Positions 25,226 through 31,855 of a stretch of 36,989 bases of DNA are shown one piece after another. The stretch's first letter is position 1, and the number at the start of each line of letters is the position of its first letter. This DNA comes from a virus: positions 1-36,989 of IMG/VR virus record IMGVR_UViG_3300046804_003087; one strand, 5' to 3'. The notes below the pieces were generated by a model. The model worked only from the letters and a program-made list of their open reading frames with translations. It did not search any database and was not told where the DNA came from. The position numbers were made by a program, and so were the translations under genes.

Positions 25226-25921
25226 ATGAAAAAATGTAAAAACTGTGGAAACGATATTGTTTCAAAGAACTCGATAGTTTTTTGTGGTAGGTCTTGTTCG
25301 GCAATCTATAATAACAAAAAGAGAATACATTCCGAATCATCTAAACAAAAACGTAGCATAGCGGCAACAAATTTGTGGGCTAATGGTGTTTATAGTCATA
25401 TAGAACAATTCAAACGTAATAGAATAACTAAAACGTGTATATCATGTGGAAATGAATTCGAAACAGTCCAATCGAATAATTATCGGGCGTGTTCGATTAA
25501 GTGTAAAAACTATGCATACGAAAACAATCTATACGACCTAAAAGGTAAATCGGGTGGCTATCGAAAAGGTAGTGGTAGGGGAAAATCTGGTTGGTATAAA
25601 GGAGTATGGTGTGACAGCTCTTATGAATTGGCTTGGGTAATTTATCATATAGAAAACAACATACCATTTGAGAGAAACAAAGAGTCATTTCAGTATGAAT
25701 ATAATGGTGAAATTCACTTATATTATCCTGATTTTAGATTAAAGGAATCAAATGAATTGGTGGAGATAAAGGGATTTTATACAGAGCAAACTCATGTAAA
25801 ATTGAAATCGGTTACCAATACTAAATTGACCGTTATTGATAAACAGAAGATACAACCCTATATTGATTACGTTACTGATAGGTATGGGAAAAACTTCGTT
25901 TCTTTATATGAATCTCCGTAA
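25226..25921 (+). CDS. Zinc-finger PD-(D/E)XK homing-type endonuclease
   Basis: 231 residues; AAAAGGAGACATT precedes the ATG. The N-terminal ~95 residues hold two Cys-rich fingers: CKNCG with CGRSC, and CISCG with CSIKC. The C-terminal domain has SGWYKGVWCDSSYELAWVIY, IPFERNKESFQYEYNG, then YYPDFRL and ELVEIKG, the D...E-x-K arrangement of PD-(D/E)XK nucleases seen in some phage free-standing or intron homing enzymes. It probably cuts a specific site in related phages. It sits directly behind a tRNA cluster, a common homing site, and has an ATATTTAT motif like the HNH genes here. Confidence 0.75.
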   Translation: MKKCKNCGNDIVSKNSIVFCGRSCSAIYNNKKRIHSESSKQKRSIAATNLWANGVYSHIEQFKRNRITKTCISCGNEFETVQSNNYRACSIKCKNYAYENNLYDLKGKSGGYRKGSGRGKSGWYKGVWCDSSYELAWVIYHIENNIPFERNKESFQYEYNGEIHLYYPDFRLKESNELVEIKGFYTEQTHVKLKSVTNTKLTVIDKQKIQPYIDYVTDRYGKNFVSLYESP

Positions 25922-25948
25922 GTCCTTATAAATCAAGGATTTAAAAAG

Positions 25949-25957
25949 TTATCCACA
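25949..25957 (+). promoter_or_regulatory. DnaA box TTATCCACA
   Basis: Exact DnaA box 16 bases before the TTG element of the ligase promoter. Confidence 0.55.
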
Positions 25958-25973
25958 CATCCTAAATTTTTAT

Positions 25974-26004
25974 TTGGAAATTACAAAAAAATTTCGTAGA
26001 TTTG
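25974..26004 (+). promoter_or_regulatory. Promoter TTTGG, TTG-N20-TAGATTTG for DNA ligase
   Basis: TTGGAAATTAC at 25974 and TAGATTTG at 25997. With the preceding T this equals TTTG-N20-TAGATTTG, an exact match to the Bacteroidota -33/-7 consensus. Confidence 0.8.
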
Positions 26005-26037
26005 TATGTTCGTAAAATTCATACAAAAGGTTTCCTA

Positions 26038-27120
26038 ATGAAAACAACATTCCCAACAATTTACAAATACGATTCTCGTGGTCTCGTTCAAGAATGGACT
26101 ATCGAAGTTCAAGGCAACAAGTTTTGGACTATTGAAGGCGTCAAGGGTGGTAAACTAACAAAGTCAGAACCAACCGTTTGTTTTGGTAAAAATGTTGGTC
26201 GTGCTAATGAAACAACCGATTCCGAACAAGCTCTCCGCGAAGCACAATCAAAATTCCAAAAGAAGTTAGACAAGGGTTACAATGAGAAACTTACAAAGAC
26301 AAAGAAGTTTTTTGAACCAATGTTGGCACAAAAGTATGAGAAGTATTCAGACCTATGTTTTGTCAATCCTACCTTTATTCAACCAAAGTTGGACGGCCTC
26401 CGTTGTATCAATTCTGATGGTACGATGATGTCACGTAACGGTAAACCGTTCCTCACGGTTGACCACTTGACACAAGATGTTGCAATTCTTGACGGTGAAT
26501 TGTATGCACACGATTATAGTGATGACTTCAACAAGATTGTTTCACTTGTGAAGAAGACAAAACCAACCCAAGAAGATATTGAAGAATGTCAATCTGTTAT
26601 GGAGTTTTGGGCATACGATTTCCCTGAATGGGATGGTGTATTCTCCGAACGGTATGCGGAATTAAAGAAGGTGGTAAAGTCTTTGAAGAATCCAATGATT
26701 AAGGTTGTACCTACATATCAAGTTCATTCAGAAGAAGACATCCAAAAGTACCACGAACAATTCCTCGAAGAAGGTTACGAAGGTTCAATCATCCGTGTAG
26801 ATATTGCACCGTATGAGAACAAGCGTTCAAAGCAACTTCTAAAGAAGAAGGACTTTTACGATGGTGAGTTCACTATTGTTGATGTTGAAGAAGGTAAGGG
26901 AAACCGTGCAGGAACTGCTGGAAACCTTATCCTCGAATTAGAAGATGGTCGTACATTCGGTGCAACACTTCGTGGTTCACGTCAATGGGTTCGTTCGGTG
27001 TTGGAGAATCGTGATAACCTTATCGGTAAGACTGCGACTATCAAGTATTTCCAAGAGACTCCCGATGGTATTCCCCGTTTCGGTGTTGCTATCCAAATTG
27101 ACCGTGAATCCTACGAGTAA
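26038..27120 (+). CDS. ATP-dependent DNA ligase with WGR-like N-terminal domain
   Basis: 360 residues from ATG 26038; a frame extension upstream to 26002 lies inside the promoter and is rejected. Residues 1-90 look WGR-like (WTIEVQGNKFWTIEGVKGGK, then GKNVGRANETT and EA..KFQKKLDKGY). The adenylation domain has motif I KLDGLR (K117), LDGELYAHD, WAYDFPEWDG, motif IV EGYEGSIIRVD and motif V LLKKKDFYDGEF. The C-terminal OB-like part follows (GNLILELEDGRTFGATLRGS). It seals nicks in replication and recombination. The codon choice (many CGT, GTT, ATC) suggests strong early expression. Confidence 0.9.
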   Translation: MKTTFPTIYKYDSRGLVQEWTIEVQGNKFWTIEGVKGGKLTKSEPTVCFGKNVGRANETTDSEQALREAQSKFQKKLDKGYNEKLTKTKKFFEPMLAQKYEKYSDLCFVNPTFIQPKLDGLRCINSDGTMMSRNGKPFLTVDHLTQDVAILDGELYAHDYSDDFNKIVSLVKKTKPTQEDIEECQSVMEFWAYDFPEWDGVFSERYAELKKVVKSLKNPMIKVVPTYQVHSEEDIQKYHEQFLEEGYEGSIIRVDIAPYENKRSKQLLKKKDFYDGEFTIVDVEEGKGNRAGTAGNLILELEDGRTFGATLRGSRQWVRSVLENRDNLIGKTATIKYFQETPDGIPRFGVAIQIDRESYE

Positions 27121-27129
27121 AAAAATCGC

Positions 27130-27160
27130 TTGGAATTCTCAGAATTTTTCCGTATCATAT
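27130..27160 (+). promoter_or_regulatory. Promoter TTGGAATT, TTG-N20-TATCATAT
   Basis: TTGGAATTCTC at 27130 and TATCATAT at 27153, ten bases after the ligase stop. The -7 element is the most diverged of the set. Confidence 0.6.
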
Positions 27161-27185
27161 TATATCAACAAAAGGAATTACACAA

Positions 27186-27533
27186 ATGACAAACAAACAA
27201 GTTTTTCTTAACGGTTCCGTAATTGAACATTATCCAATTGATTACAATCCGTTTACAGGTAAGGAAGAATCAAATGGTGGTGTGGAGAATCTTGTGATAT
27301 TCAATCATAAAGTTTATTCGGTTATCACCGATTTTACTGGCTCGGTCGCTGACCCAGATGGACCTCCAGATATTATTTCAGATGATCCTGATGAATTTAT
27401 AAAACAGATTTTTTCGTTTGATGACCCAGAAGAAGTTGCGATGGCTGAGGCAAACGAACAAGCGCAAAGAGATGATGATGAGATGGCAATGCTTTATTAC
27501 TGGGAGCAAAGTCAACGAGAGAATGAATGGTAG
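27186..27533 (+). CDS. Acidic small protein of unknown function
   Basis: 115 residues; AAAAGGAATTACACAA precedes the ATG. The first half is beta-rich (NKQVFLNGSVIEHYPIDYNP, then NLVIFNHKVYSVITDFTGSV). The second half is strongly acidic and ends in a Glu/Gln/Asp-rich helix. No motif recognised. Acidic small early phage proteins sometimes mimic DNA or bind host factors, but that is only a possibility. Eight bases separate it from the second tRNA cluster, likely the same transcript. Confidence 0.6.
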   Translation: MTNKQVFLNGSVIEHYPIDYNPFTGKEESNGGVENLVIFNHKVYSVITDFTGSVADPDGPPDIISDDPDEFIKQIFSFDDPEEVAMAEANEQAQRDDDEMAMLYYWEQSQRENEW

Positions 27534-27541
27534 GATGAATA

Positions 27542-27617
27542 GGGCTTGTAGCTCAATGGTTAGAGCATCCGACTCATAATCGGCAGGTTATCGGTTCAAG
27601 TCCGGTCAGGCCCACCA
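27542..27617 (+). tRNA. tRNA-Met or tRNA-Ile2 (anticodon CAU)
   Basis: Acceptor GGGCTTG/CAGGCCC, loop CTCATAA giving anticodon CAT, T-loop TTCAAGT, and an encoded CCA end. The outermost anticodon-stem pair (T-C) is a mismatch. Elongator Met and lysidine-modified Ile cannot be told apart here. Confidence 0.88.
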
Positions 27618-27629
27618 AAACAAAACAAT

Positions 27630-27702
27630 GATTTCGTAGCTCAGTTGGTAGAGCAACAGACTTTTAATCTGTGGGTCGTGGGTTCGAGCCCCACCGAAAT
27701 CA
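27630..27702 (+). tRNA. tRNA-Lys (UUU)
   Basis: Acceptor GATTTCG/CGAAATC, anticodon stem CAGA/TCTG with loop CTTTTAA (anticodon TTT), T-loop TTCGAGC. Confidence 0.92.
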
Positions 27703-27716
27703 CTTTGAAAATAAAT

Positions 27717-27800
27717 GCCACCGTGGCGAAATAGGCAGACGCAACAGACTTAAAATCTGTTGTCCGTAAGGGCGTACCGGTTCAAGTCCGGTCGGTGGTA
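27717..27800 (+). tRNA. tRNA-Leu (UAA)
   Basis: Acceptor GCCACCG/CGGTGGT, anticodon stem CAGA/TCTG with loop CTTAAAA (anticodon TAA), long variable arm TGTCCGTAAGGGCG, T-loop TTCAAGT. Its intact acceptor contrasts with the other tRNA-Leu. Confidence 0.9.
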
Positions 27801-27815
27801 CAATTGAAAACATAT

Positions 27816-27889
27816 GTGGAGGTGGCTCGATTGGTGAAGGCAACGGTCTTATACGCCGTCTTACGTGGGTTCAAATCCCGCCCTCCATA
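27816..27889 (+). tRNA. tRNA-Ile (UAU)
   Basis: Acceptor GTGGAGG/CCTCCAT, anticodon stem ACGGT/GCCGT with loop CTTATAC giving anticodon TAT, T-arm GTGGG-TTCAAAT-CCCGC. It reads AUA, a codon frequent in the tail genes. Confidence 0.85.
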
Positions 27890-27929
27890 CAAAATCAAAC
27901 CGTAGGTCAGACGAATAAAAACCGATGAG

Positions 27930-27938
27930 CATATTTAT
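27930..27938 (+). promoter_or_regulatory. CATATTTAT motif before the HNH gene
   Basis: ATATTTAT core ending 5 bases before ATG 27944. This is very close for a -10 element, so a leaderless transcript, a later start or another function is possible. Confidence 0.3.
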
Positions 27939-27943
27939 AGGTG

Positions 27944-28465
27944 ATGCTACACAAACACCATATAATACCCAAACACATGGGAGGACCAGATGATCCTAAT
28001 AATCTCATTGAGTTGACGATTGCGGAACACGCAGAAGCTCATCGTATTTTATGGGAAACCTATGGTAAACAAGAAGACTTTTTAGCTTGGAAATCTTTAT
28101 CCAAACAAATTGATGAAGAACAAATCCAAGAAATTCGTTCATCAATCGGTGGTAAGAACAATAAAGGAAGACCAAAAAGTGATGATACGAAACGAAAAAT
28201 GTCAGAGACTAAAAAGAAAATGATTCAAGATGGTACACTACTTGTGCCAAAAATGGATGAAGTGAATCGCGAAAAAATATCAAACGCCCTAAAGGGAAAC
28301 AATAATTTCAAGAAGGGTTGGAGTGAAGAGAGGCGAAAGGCTTTCTCCGAGAGAATGAAGCAATCTCATCGGGAAAATCCAAGAGTCTTTGAGAGAGATG
28401 AAACAGGAAAAATAAAATGCACCCGTAGCTCAGCTGGACAGCAGCAATTGCCTTCTAAGCAATAG
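27944..28465 (+). CDS. HNH homing endonuclease, C-terminus runs into tRNA-Arg
   Basis: 173 residues from ATG 27944 (GTG at 27941 is possible). The HNH core is at the very N-terminus: LHKHHIIPKHMGGPDDPNNL, then ELTIAEHAEAHRIL. NUMOD3-like DNA-binding segments follow (SDDTKRKMSETKKK and SEERRKAFSERMKQSH). The last ~16 codons lie inside the tRNA-Arg gene, and the stop is in its anticodon stem, so endonuclease and tRNA share 47 bases. It probably mobilises itself between phage genomes at the tRNA locus. Confidence 0.75.
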   Translation: MLHKHHIIPKHMGGPDDPNNLIELTIAEHAEAHRILWETYGKQEDFLAWKSLSKQIDEEQIQEIRSSIGGKNNKGRPKSDDTKRKMSETKKKMIQDGTLLVPKMDEVNREKISNALKGNNNFKKGWSEERRKAFSERMKQSHRENPRVFERDETGKIKCTRSSAGQQQLPSKQ

Positions 28466-28493
28466 GTCATTGGTTCAAATCCAATCGGGTGTG
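28419..28493 (+). tRNA. tRNA-Arg (UCU)
   Basis: Acceptor GCACCCG/CGGGTGT, anticodon stem ATTGC/GCAAT with loop CTTCTAA (anticodon TCT), T-loop TTCAAAT. D-stem is only three clear pairs (GCT/AGC). It reads AGA, common in the tail genes. Its first 47 bases are also HNH coding sequence. Confidence 0.85.
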
Positions 28494-28498
28494 CAAAC

Positions 28499-28515
28499 GT
28501 GTTATCGTTCTTTGA
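28499..28515 (+). repeat. Left arm of a perfect 17-bp inverted repeat
   Basis: GTGTTATCGTTCTTTGA at 28499-28515 is the exact reverse complement of 28899-28915. The arms enclose a single gene between tRNA-Arg and tRNA-Ser. Confidence 0.9.
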
Positions 28516-28533
28516 AATAATAAGGAGACTATT

Positions 28534-28890
28534 ATGGATATAACATCATTTACTTTGGGTATATTGTCTGTTGCATTTACATTTAATTTTGTAGGTGCAG
28601 TTTTCAATTTAGTCATGGTTTACAAATTAAAAAGAGAACTCAACGAGTTCAATCAGATGATTAGCGATACTACAAATTGGACGAGCAACAAATTCGATTC
28701 AACAAACGATAAAATTGAATCCCAGAACGCACAGCTGTATAGGGATATGATAAGAATTTTCGATTCTCGCCTTGATAAGGTGGCAAATCGAATTGACCGA
28801 TTGGAACGTGAACACTTGGGTAAGTCAAGAGATGACGAAGCTATTTCAGAACGAGTCACGAAACTTCAAAAAGAATTACTAAAAGATTAA
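28534..28890 (+). CDS. Membrane-anchored coiled-coil protein
   Basis: 118 residues; AATAAGGAGACTATT precedes the ATG. One hydrophobic segment near the N-terminus (SFTLGILSVAFTFNFVGAVF into NLVMVY, ~5-30) is followed by a long helical region with heptad character (RMIRIFDSRLDKVANRIDRL-like spacing of I/L/V) and a charged end. Probably inserted in the inner membrane with a cytoplasmic coiled coil. It is the only gene between the 17-bp inverted repeat arms. Function unknown; an exclusion or membrane-scaffold role is conceivable. Confidence 0.65.
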   Translation: MDITSFTLGILSVAFTFNFVGAVFNLVMVYKLKRELNEFNQMISDTTNWTSNKFDSTNDKIESQNAQLYRDMIRIFDSRLDKVANRIDRLEREHLGKSRDDEAISERVTKLQKELLKD

Positions 28891-28898
28891 CAAACTAA

Positions 28899-28915
28899 TC
28901 AAAGAACGATAACAC
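28899..28915 (+). repeat. Right arm of the 17-bp inverted repeat
   Basis: TCAAAGAACGATAACAC at 28899-28915, eight bases after the stop of the membrane/coiled-coil gene and three before tRNA-Ser. Confidence 0.9.
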
Positions 28916-28918
28916 ATT

Positions 28919-29003
28919 GGAGGGTTGCCCGAACGGTAAGGGGACGGTTTGCTAAACCGTAGCCGGGTTCACACCCGAACTGGTTCGATTCCAGTACCCT
29001 CCG
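28919..29003 (+). tRNA. tRNA-Ser (GCU)
   Basis: Acceptor GGAGGGT/ACCCTCC, anticodon stem ACGGT/ACCGT with loop TTGCTAA (anticodon GCT), long variable arm, T-loop TTCGATT. Confidence 0.9.
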
Positions 29004-29023
29004 CAACTAACTTGAAAAAGTGC

Positions 29024-29054
29024 TTGGAATTGTCAAGAATTTTTCATAGATTAG
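29024..29054 (+). promoter_or_regulatory. Promoter TTGGAATTG, TTG-N20-TAGATTAG
   Basis: TTGGAATTGTC at 29024 and TAGATTAG at 29047. The leader to the ParB-like gene is ~75 bases with no other feature seen. Confidence 0.75.
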
Positions 29055-29134
29055 TAAAGGTTGTTCAAGTTTTATACACAGAGGAACAGCCGCTATACAA
29101 TTCATTATGTTTCATTATTGTTAAAGGCATTGCC

Positions 29135-30610
29135 ATGAAGAACAATAATCGGAGTTCAAATCATAACTCCAAAATTCAAAACTCGTACACTAATGTACAG
29201 GTTTATCGTCAACAAAGCGGAGCAGATTTTGAGAAGGAAATCCGCGACCGTCTCGTCTCACGGGGAATTATTACAAAAAAGAAAACAGTCCTCGTCGCAT
29301 CAAATCCTGATGTAAAGAAAATTTCAGACTATTTCTTCGTTGGTGAAAAGAAAAAGAACAAGTATTGGATTGAGGCAACTACCTGCATCACCAATCAAGC
29401 TCGTGTAGAAGAATTAATAACCAAGAAGGAAAAAGTACAAGCCGTAGACCCAACTATCAACAATTGGGTAGTATTCTTCCGTAAGGATCCACGTCAACGT
29501 AATCAATCACAAAGCACTATCAACTCTTTTGAAAAGCAGTTTACTAAAGCTGGTTATGTATTCTGCAATGGTGATGACGAAATCAATAACTATATTGAAG
29601 GTATCTTAAAGACTGAGGGTATGTCATCACGTCCTACTATCAATATTGCTAAGGGTGCGATGATTCCGCTCAATAGGATAAAAACACATCCAGATAATCG
29701 GACAATAGAATTTCAAAATAAAGATCGTTTGGTTGATTCAATTACGGATGTTGGTTTTGTCACACAATTGAATGTAGTTCCAGAATCAATTAACGGCGTC
29801 TTAACTGGGTACTATCTAATTATTGAAGGAAATACCCGTTACGAAGCACTAATGGACGTTGTTCAAATGGGCAACTTACCAGAAGATGTGGAAGTCCTCT
29901 GTTCAGTTGTTCACTGGCTTACTTCTGAAGATAAGGAAGAAGTTAATGAACTTCTCTGCCGATTGAATACAATGATTGTAAATTGGAAGATGAAGAATTA
30001 TATCAAGTGGCATTACGATACATCACAACCGTCTAGGGTAGATAATCCCCACAAGCACTCAAGTTATAGTGTGTTAACATGGCTTAGTTCAGATGAAGCA
30101 CGAAGGACTTTAGTTCAGAAGAACGGTAAGTCATCGTTTGAATTACTCGGAGAAACTAAGTTGATTTACATCTATGGACCAAAACTGAGTAACGCAACGA
30201 ATTCAAAGTGGATTGATACAAACCTTATTAACAAAGGTCACTATCGTAGTGGAACCGAAGACGATCCATTCTTTGAAAAGCGGCTTATGGAAAGCCACCG
30301 TTTGGATGTCCTGATGCCATTCCACAAGTGGTATGTTCAAAGTGATGATGTAGAATTTGATATGGATGTACTAACCCGCTTTATGAAAGGTTCTTGGGAG
30401 CGATACAAGAATGCAAACGGTGATAATACTGACGAAGTTAATCTGTTATCCGAATACTTTAAACAGAATCCTCCTGTAAAGGCAACACATATTGATGGTA
30501 ATTTTTGGATTGATGCCGATGCCTATGTTAAGAAAAACATCACGAAGAAAACAAAAAAGGTAAAATTTTCCGTGTCTGATATAACTCCTTATAAATCAAT
30601 GACTTACTAA
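29135..30610 (+). CDS. Fusion of PD-(D/E)XK-like and ParB-like domains
   Basis: 491 residues from ATG 29135; upstream in-frame codons lie in the promoter and tRNA-Ser and are rejected. Residues ~25-150 look like a restriction-type nuclease fold: SGADFEKEIRDRLVSRG, then DYFFVGEKKKNKYWIEATT, where the usual E-x-K is E-A-T. Residues ~175-275 are ParB/Srx-like: IPLNRIKTHPDNRTIEFQNK, LVDSITDVGFVTQLNVVPES, and YYLIIEGNTRYEAL (the GNTR motif replaces GEHR). The remaining ~215 residues are unassigned. ParB-like folds can bind CTP or act as nucleases. The role may be host-DNA processing or defence, which is inferred. Confidence 0.65.
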   Translation: MKNNNRSSNHNSKIQNSYTNVQVYRQQSGADFEKEIRDRLVSRGIITKKKTVLVASNPDVKKISDYFFVGEKKKNKYWIEATTCITNQARVEELITKKEKVQAVDPTINNWVVFFRKDPRQRNQSQSTINSFEKQFTKAGYVFCNGDDEINNYIEGILKTEGMSSRPTINIAKGAMIPLNRIKTHPDNRTIEFQNKDRLVDSITDVGFVTQLNVVPESINGVLTGYYLIIEGNTRYEALMDVVQMGNLPEDVEVLCSVVHWLTSEDKEEVNELLCRLNTMIVNWKMKNYIKWHYDTSQPSRVDNPHKHSSYSVLTWLSSDEARRTLVQKNGKSSFELLGETKLIYIYGPKLSNATNSKWIDTNLINKGHYRSGTEDDPFFEKRLMESHRLDVLMPFHKWYVQSDDVEFDMDVLTRFMKGSWERYKNANGDNTDEVNLLSEYFKQNPPVKATHIDGNFWIDADAYVKKNITKKTKKVKFSVSDITPYKSMTY

Positions 30611-30614
30611 GTCG

Positions 30615-30682
30615 TTATGCGGCAAGGACTTACGAAGACGGAATCTCCTAACCTTCGTAAGTCCTTATGCGGCAAAGACTTA
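30615..30682 (+). repeat. Direct repeat and 14-bp perfect hairpin
   Basis: TTATGCGGCAAGGACTTA (30615-30632) recurs with one change at 30665-30682. Between and overlapping them, AAGGACTTACGAAG (30624-30637) and CTTCGTAAGTCCTT (30653-30666) form a perfect 14-bp stem with a 15-base loop. No T run follows the stem, so it is not a standard terminator. Confidence 0.8.
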
Positions 30683-30687
30683 AAAAG

Positions 30688-30696
30688 TTTTCCACA
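30688..30696 (+). promoter_or_regulatory. DnaA-box-like TTTTCCACA
   Basis: Fits the relaxed DnaA consensus TTWTNCACA and lies 14 bases before the TTG element, the same arrangement as at 25949. Confidence 0.45.
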
Positions 30697-30710
30697 CCTT
30701 CATTTTTTGC

Positions 30711-30741
30711 TTGGAAATACCAAAAATTCTTCGTAGTTTTG
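30711..30741 (+). promoter_or_regulatory. Promoter TTGGAAAT, TTG-N20-TAGTTTTG
   Basis: TTGGAAATACC at 30711 and TAGTTTTG at 30734, very close to the ligase promoter and to the Bacteroidota TAnnTTTG element. Confidence 0.8.
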
Positions 30742-30776
30742 TGTATTCAATTTTCTAACACTTCAAGGAGAAGACA

Positions 30777-31271
30777 ATGGGTCTCGATATGTATCTCACC
30801 AAAAAGACGTTCATTGGTGCGAACTATGAACATCGTGGTGTATCTGGTAAGGTTGACCTTACAATCAAGGATTCACCCGTAAATATCAATCTCAACCGTG
30901 TAACTTATATTTCCGAACAAGTAGGTTACTGGCGTAAGGCAAATCAAATTCATAATTGGTTTGTTCAAAATGTTCAAGGTGGCGAAGATAATTGTAGAGA
31001 CCACAGGGTATCTCGTGAGGACCTTCAGAATCTTCTTCAAACAGTAAACCTTGTTCTGAATGCAAAGGGAACTCCCGAAGAATCTTCCATCATCGAAGAG
31101 AATCTTCCACCAACAGAAGGATTCTTTTTCGGTACAACGGAAATTAACGAGTGGTATTGGGACGACTTGGAATTGACAAAACAAATCGTTTCCGATGTTC
31201 TTGCAGAGATGGACGAGGACTCAAAGAACCCCGACTCATGGGTTGACTATTATTATGCTTCTTCTTGGTAA
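30777..31271 (+). CDS. Conserved protein of unknown function (MGLDMYL family)
   Basis: 164 residues; AAGGAGAAGACA precedes the ATG. The N-terminus MGLDMYLTKKTFIG, the centre VGYWRKANQIHNWFVQNVQGG, and TEGFFFGTTEINEWYWDDLE form a pattern found widely in phage and bacterial hypothetical proteins, as I recall. No known catalytic role. Codon choice resembles the replication genes, and the promoter is near-consensus, so early expression is likely. The next gene follows after 14 bases. Confidence 0.75.
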   Translation: MGLDMYLTKKTFIGANYEHRGVSGKVDLTIKDSPVNINLNRVTYISEQVGYWRKANQIHNWFVQNVQGGEDNCRDHRVSREDLQNLLQTVNLVLNAKGTPEESSIIEENLPPTEGFFFGTTEINEWYWDDLELTKQIVSDVLAEMDEDSKNPDSWVDYYYASSW

Positions 31272-31285
31272 TTGGAGTAAAAACA

Positions 31286-31639
31286 ATGAACAATCTTCCA
31301 GAAAAAATTGTTAGTCTTTATCCACCAACAATAATTCATACAGTACATGACAAAAAATTTGCTGTTTATTCTAGTTCAGGTTGGTTTGAGGTCGATGAGG
31401 ATTTTACGTTACAGGATGCTTACGACCGATGGGAAAAATGGGTGCCGTCAGGCAAGCCCCTTAATGAATCAATACAGGACAAGTCTTGGGAAGTTGAATC
31501 ATCGAAGAAAGGTTCATTCTATACTGTAAGAAATAATGGTAATTATTGGGGATGTTCTTGTCCAGCCAATACTTATCATAGAAATAAAGAGTGTAGGCAC
31601 ATAAAAGAAATTAAGGAGAAAACAGGATGGAAACCGTAG
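31286..31639 (+). CDS. SWIM-type zinc-finger protein
   Basis: 117 residues from ATG 31286, with GGAG 8 bases upstream. The N-terminal half is alpha/beta (PTIIHTVHDKKFAVYSSSGW). Residues ~70-117 carry SSKKGSFYTVRNNGNYWGCS and CPANTYHRNKECRHIKEIKE, i.e. the CxC...CxH pattern of SWIM zinc fingers, which bind nucleic acid or proteins and occur in transposases and recombination mediators. No catalytic domain is attached. It overlaps the next small gene by 13 bases. Confidence 0.7.
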   Translation: MNNLPEKIVSLYPPTIIHTVHDKKFAVYSSSGWFEVDEDFTLQDAYDRWEKWVPSGKPLNESIQDKSWEVESSKKGSFYTVRNNGNYWGCSCPANTYHRNKECRHIKEIKEKTGWKP

Positions 31640-31788
31640 GGACTACTGAATCCCGAAAACGTCAGGCACAAGTCGAGGCTGGTGTATATGATGGAAGGTA
31701 CAAGACGAAGGTGGTAGAGGACAAGAAAAAGAAGGTAGCAAAAATTGCTTGCCGCAAGTTCAAACAAATAAAAATTGACGGCGAGTAA
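31627..31788 (+). CDS. Very small basic protein (53 aa)
   Basis: ATG 31627 follows AAGGAGAAAACAGG at a suitable distance and overlaps the SWIM gene by 13 bases. The product has ESRKRQAQVEAGVYDGRYKT followed by KVVEDKKKK, a basic motif I recall from small phage proteins (AGVYDGR..KVV.DKKK). It is probably nucleic-acid-binding given its charge, though that is inference. A promoter follows nine bases after the stop. Confidence 0.65.
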   Translation: METVGTTESRKRQAQVEAGVYDGRYKTKVVEDKKKKVAKIACRKFKQIKIDGE

Positions 31789-31796
31789 AAAAGTGC

Positions 31797-31827
31797 TTGG
31801 AAATGTCAGATTTTTTTCGTAAGTTAG
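31797..31827 (+). promoter_or_regulatory. Promoter TTGGAAATG, TTG-N20-TAAGTTAG
   Basis: TTGGAAATGTC at 31797 and TAAGTTAG at 31820; 28 bases before ATG 31856. Confidence 0.75.
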
Positions 31828-31855
31828 TATTACTTCAATAACAAAGGACAACAAA

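Noticed and set aside
28949-29134. Upstream extension of the ParB-like gene
   Set aside because: It would begin inside tRNA-Ser and cross the promoter; ATG 29135 fits the transcript.
13934-30696. DnaA boxes as a replication origin
   Set aside because: The boxes are single and kilobases apart, each beside a promoter; an origin would cluster them.
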